Source: Saprospiraceae bacterium (GTDB lineage Bacteria > Bacteroidota > Bacteroidia > Chitinophagales > Saprospiraceae). From it: a stretch of 19,613 bases of DNA. Made by a program: the position numbers and the translations under genes. The stretch spans positions 1 through 19,613 of the forward strand of contig JADKGD010000026.1 in assembly GCA_016717145.1 (NCBI GenBank), read 5' to 3'. The notes under the pieces are model-generated. The model made no database searches. It saw only the letters and a program-made list of their open reading frames with translations, and was not told where the DNA came from. Shown here piece after piece: positions 16,791 to 19,613 of this stretch (position 1 is its first letter; each line of letters starts with the position of its first letter).

Positions 16791-19547
16791 CTAACCATAA
16801 GTCAAAAAGAATTCAGTCAGATTGGCATCAAAAGGCAGGCCCAACTTTTTTCGTAGTCGATACCTTTTATTCTCCAGCCCTCTGAGCGAGATATTAAAAA
16901 GTGGTGCTATTTCTTTTGAAGATAGATTCATTTTTAAATATGCTGCAAGTCTCATATCAGCCGCAGTTAATTCCGGAAATGCTGCTTTTATTTTTTTAAG
17001 AAATACATCATGTACCTGGTTAAAATTTGATTCAAAAAGATTTTTATCTTCTTTTATAGTCATATTTTCATTGATAATTTTCATTAGATTTTGAAAATCT
17101 TTTGTCGTCAAAGTATGATCTCCGGTTTTACGTACATCTATTAGCTCGTTTTTAATTTCGTTGAGCAACTCGTTTTTTTGGATGAGGTGCATGGTGGTAT
17201 TGGCCAATTCTTTACTTTTGGACAAATTGTCCTCGATTAGTCTGTCATTTTCAATTTCTATTTTATGTTCGCGCAACAGACGTTGATTTTCCATTTCTAG
17301 TTTTACTTTTTCTTCATAAAGTTTTTTATTAAAATATCTTTTAGCAAATAATATGGAACAAATAGCTGCTAAAAAGTAAAAGATCAACGCCTTTAAACTA
17401 TTGTACCAGGGTTTTAATACTGTAAATCGCAAAGGAATTAAAGTGGTATCCCCCTTATTTGATTTGATCATTAATGTATATTGACCTGATTTAAGGTTGG
17501 AAATCTCAATAAAAGAAGGGTCTTTAACTTCTTGCCATTTGTCCGCATTTTTATCTAAACTATAGGTAAAAATATTATTATTGTCAAATGTTGGTTGATG
17601 AAAATAGATGACAAAACTATTATCGGCATGAGGAATTTCGATGGACTTAATATTTGTTAATCCAAAACAATTTCCTGTTTGTTTAAATATTATTTTATCA
17701 AGCTCAATAGGTATTTTATATGCTTCGGTTGCTTTGGGTATAATTTTTTTACCAAATGCATAACCCTCATCAAGGCAATAAATGATCTGATCACCAAACC
17801 GTGAAATATTGTGATAATCTTTATTTAATGCATATCGAATAGTGCGTACATGCTGCCCGGTTTTTTCATATATGCCAAACTATCAGTATACACTTTATAA
17901 AAAATTAGTCTCATCAATAGCTCTGAATAAAAACGGTAATTTTGAGGTATTTAAATTTTGATCGATAGTGAATACATCATTCTGATGATCATAAAAATAC
18001 TGTTGACCGGATGAGTTTATTATAATTTTATGATTATAAATGTGCAATTCAGGACTGAAGTCTTCTGTCAAACCTTCATTTTTCCCATATGCTTTTATAT
18101 TTATTATTTTTTAAAGTCTTTATCTGCCCGCAATTTTAACAATCCTATATTAGGCCCGACAACCCATATATTTGTGTCTTTGTCGATAACAAATTTTTTG
18201 ACAGGATCATTATATCCTTCTACCCTATGAGAAAATTTCCATTCGCCATCATGGATCAAAACTATTAGCCCTGTATACGTACCTTGAAGTATGGCTTTTG
18301 GTTTTTGAGGAGAAATAAATTCAGAATGCCATCCGCCTGTCACAGATGAGATTTTATTTGCCCGGCTCCCTTGATGATAAAGCTGCCTTCATTATGGCCA
18401 CAAAGGCTTGAGTTAAGTGTTTTTAATTGCCAGACTTGCCCTTAGGGGCCCTTAACAAGTCTAAAATCCATATGATTTTCAGGGTTTTTATTGTTTTGGT
18501 TGTAATAATAAACACCCTGATTTGTGCAAGATATAAAATCGAATCCAAAATTGCTGAGGAGTATACAGTACCTAAATTTCCTTTATGATCAAAGTAAACA
18601 AGCATGTCATCATTCATATTTATTTTTCCAATTCCTTTATCAAGTCCAAGCCAGACATTTTTATCCATATCTTCAAATAGGGAGAGAATGGTATTATTCT
18701 GAAGCCCGTTTGATGTATTAATATGATAAAGTAAGGCTCCGTCTGATTTAAATATTAAACGCCGTCGCGTATGGATCCAAAAAACAGATCTCCTTTTTTT
18801 ACTCAAAAGCGCTTTATTGATTTGAATTTCGGAAAATAATTTTTTAAAGATGGGTTCCATTCTGTAATATTACCTTTTTGTATAAGGTAAATGCCATTTG
18901 AATTGGTCGTAACCATAAGGCCATCTTTATGATATGGGAGTATGCCTGTTACAGTTTACCCTTAAAAAACCCGATCCGGGTAGTGGTTGAATGGAATGAT
19001 CAGTTTTTAGTTCGTACAGCCCGTAATCTAAAGCTAGAAAAATCAATCTTTCGCCAACGTTATGCAAAAACATGATGCTTCCAGGCAAAGGAATTTTATG
19101 AACTGTTTTTCCATCATATACTAGTAACAGCGAAAATGACTGAAAATAAATTTTACCATTAAACGACATTATGTGCCAGATTTCTTCTTTAATAATGGCA
19201 TCATCTTTAAATTTTTACTTAAGGAATGATATGTTAAATCTGAACATTGGTTTTGACCCAATACCCAAAATTCACCATAAGCACCTGTATAAATTCGATC
19301 ATAGACAACAGCCGTTGATCTGATTATTTTATTAAGCCTGTCAAGATTCCACTGATTGCCATTAAAGCATGAACCACTGGTGTTTACCAAAATGTATGGT
19401 CCTATCCGATGATTGAGCTATATCCCAGTTTTGTTGATGTGCTTTGTAGTCTGAAACCCAATAGTTGACAGGAGGCGTGTGTTGGCTAAAACTTTTTATT
19501 ATTTAGTACAACAAAAAAATAAAACCGAAACATAATAGTCTCAACAC
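16791..19547 (-). pseudogene. Membrane regulator: propeller + Y_Y_Y + TM + coiled coil + LuxR-like HTH, at least eight frameshifts
   Basis: A one-protein sensor/transcription regulator of about 920 residues, read from about 19547 down. GTG 19547 begins a hydrophobic signal segment (LRLLCFGFIFLLY), interrupted by an in-frame TAA at 19503-19505 and resuming IIKSFSQ, then HTPPVNYWVSDYKAHQQNWD. Periplasmic propeller pieces follow: IWHIMSFNGKIYFQSFS, HINTSNGLQNNTILSLFED, NVWLGLDKGIGKIN and NIWVVGPNIGLLKL. A Y_Y_Y domain lies at about 17690-17460, a transmembrane helix at 17343-17396, and a Glu/Lys-rich coiled coil at about 17330-17150. The C-terminal HTH ends the protein (LTAADMRLAAYLKMNLSSKEIAPLFNISLRGLENKR). 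Breaks fall near 19395, 19185, 18955, 18780, 18520, 18350, 18110 and 17875; the last is a shortened A-run. Such proteins are thought to link an extracellular cue to transcription; cue and targets are unknown. Confidence 0.75.
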
Positions 19548-19613
19548 AACAATGATTTGGATATGATCAATGACAAAGTAAAAATATTCATTCGTTTATT
19601 AGTATTTGTTTTT

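Noticed and set aside
16469..16798. Open frames on both strands between helicase and regulator
   Set aside because: They run through the GC-rich palindromic segment and lack protein-like composition, domains or a convincing start.
1..19613. tRNA, rRNA or novel multi-gene defence or biosynthetic system
   Set aside because: I saw no tRNA cloverleaf or rRNA motif. The gene set is explained by secreted cargo, one IS, a helicase and a regulator; nothing supports a new integrated system.

Overview
The window looks like a Bacteroidota chromosome fragment, probably from an environmental Saprospiria-like lineage. The evidence is AT-rich intergenic DNA, several secreted proteins ending in type IX secretion (T9SS) type A sorting tails, a propeller/triple-tyrosine/LuxR-type membrane regulator typical of this phylum, an IS4-family element, and no clear Shine-Dalgarno sites. 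The phylum call is an inference from protein families; the lineage below phylum is a guess.

Layout. (1) 1-1443 (+): the 3' part of a class III aminotransferase, then a spermidine-synthase-like methyltransferase, both frameshifted. (2) 1455-1621: a 167-bp MITE-like inverted-repeat element. (3) 1822-2177 (+): a small one-helix membrane protein. (4) 2476-13139 (+): a run of exported-protein genes. These are an unknown T9SS cargo with a poly-G tract in its signal peptide, a Ca-binding-repeat lipase, a PQQ-propeller-like lipoprotein, a terminator hairpin, a large fibronectin III/beta-helix T9SS cargo, and two tandem paralogous propeller-like T9SS cargos. (5) 13185-15083: an intergenic repeat region into which a 1446-bp IS4-family element (13282-14727) has inserted, with a 9-bp target duplication. 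(6) 15084-16418 (-): an intact DEAD-box RNA helicase whose motif II reads DEVD. (7) 16521-16630: a GC-rich hairpin cluster. (8) 16791-19547 (-): a badly broken propeller + Y_Y_Y + transmembrane + coiled coil + HTH regulator.

The dominant oddity is single-base insertions and deletions in almost every gene. Protein similarity continues across each break in another frame, many breaks sit in homopolymer runs, and some occur as compensating pairs inside otherwise open frames. Only the helicase and the second tandem paralog are long and unbroken. The simplest reading is uncorrected homopolymer errors in the assembly, with real gene decay as the alternative. Several entries are therefore given as reconstructed gene spans rather than single open frames.

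Functionally the plus-strand block encodes exported or surface products: cargo with T9SS tails, a lipase and an outer-membrane-type lipoprotein. The lipoprotein start overlaps the lipase stop and the lipase lies 13 bp after the first cargo gene, so these three may be one transcription unit ending at the hairpin at 6705-6733. I see no convincing novel multi-gene defence or metabolic system. The best leads are the gene-converted paralog pair, the poly-G tract, the MITE-like element, and the repeat families around the IS.
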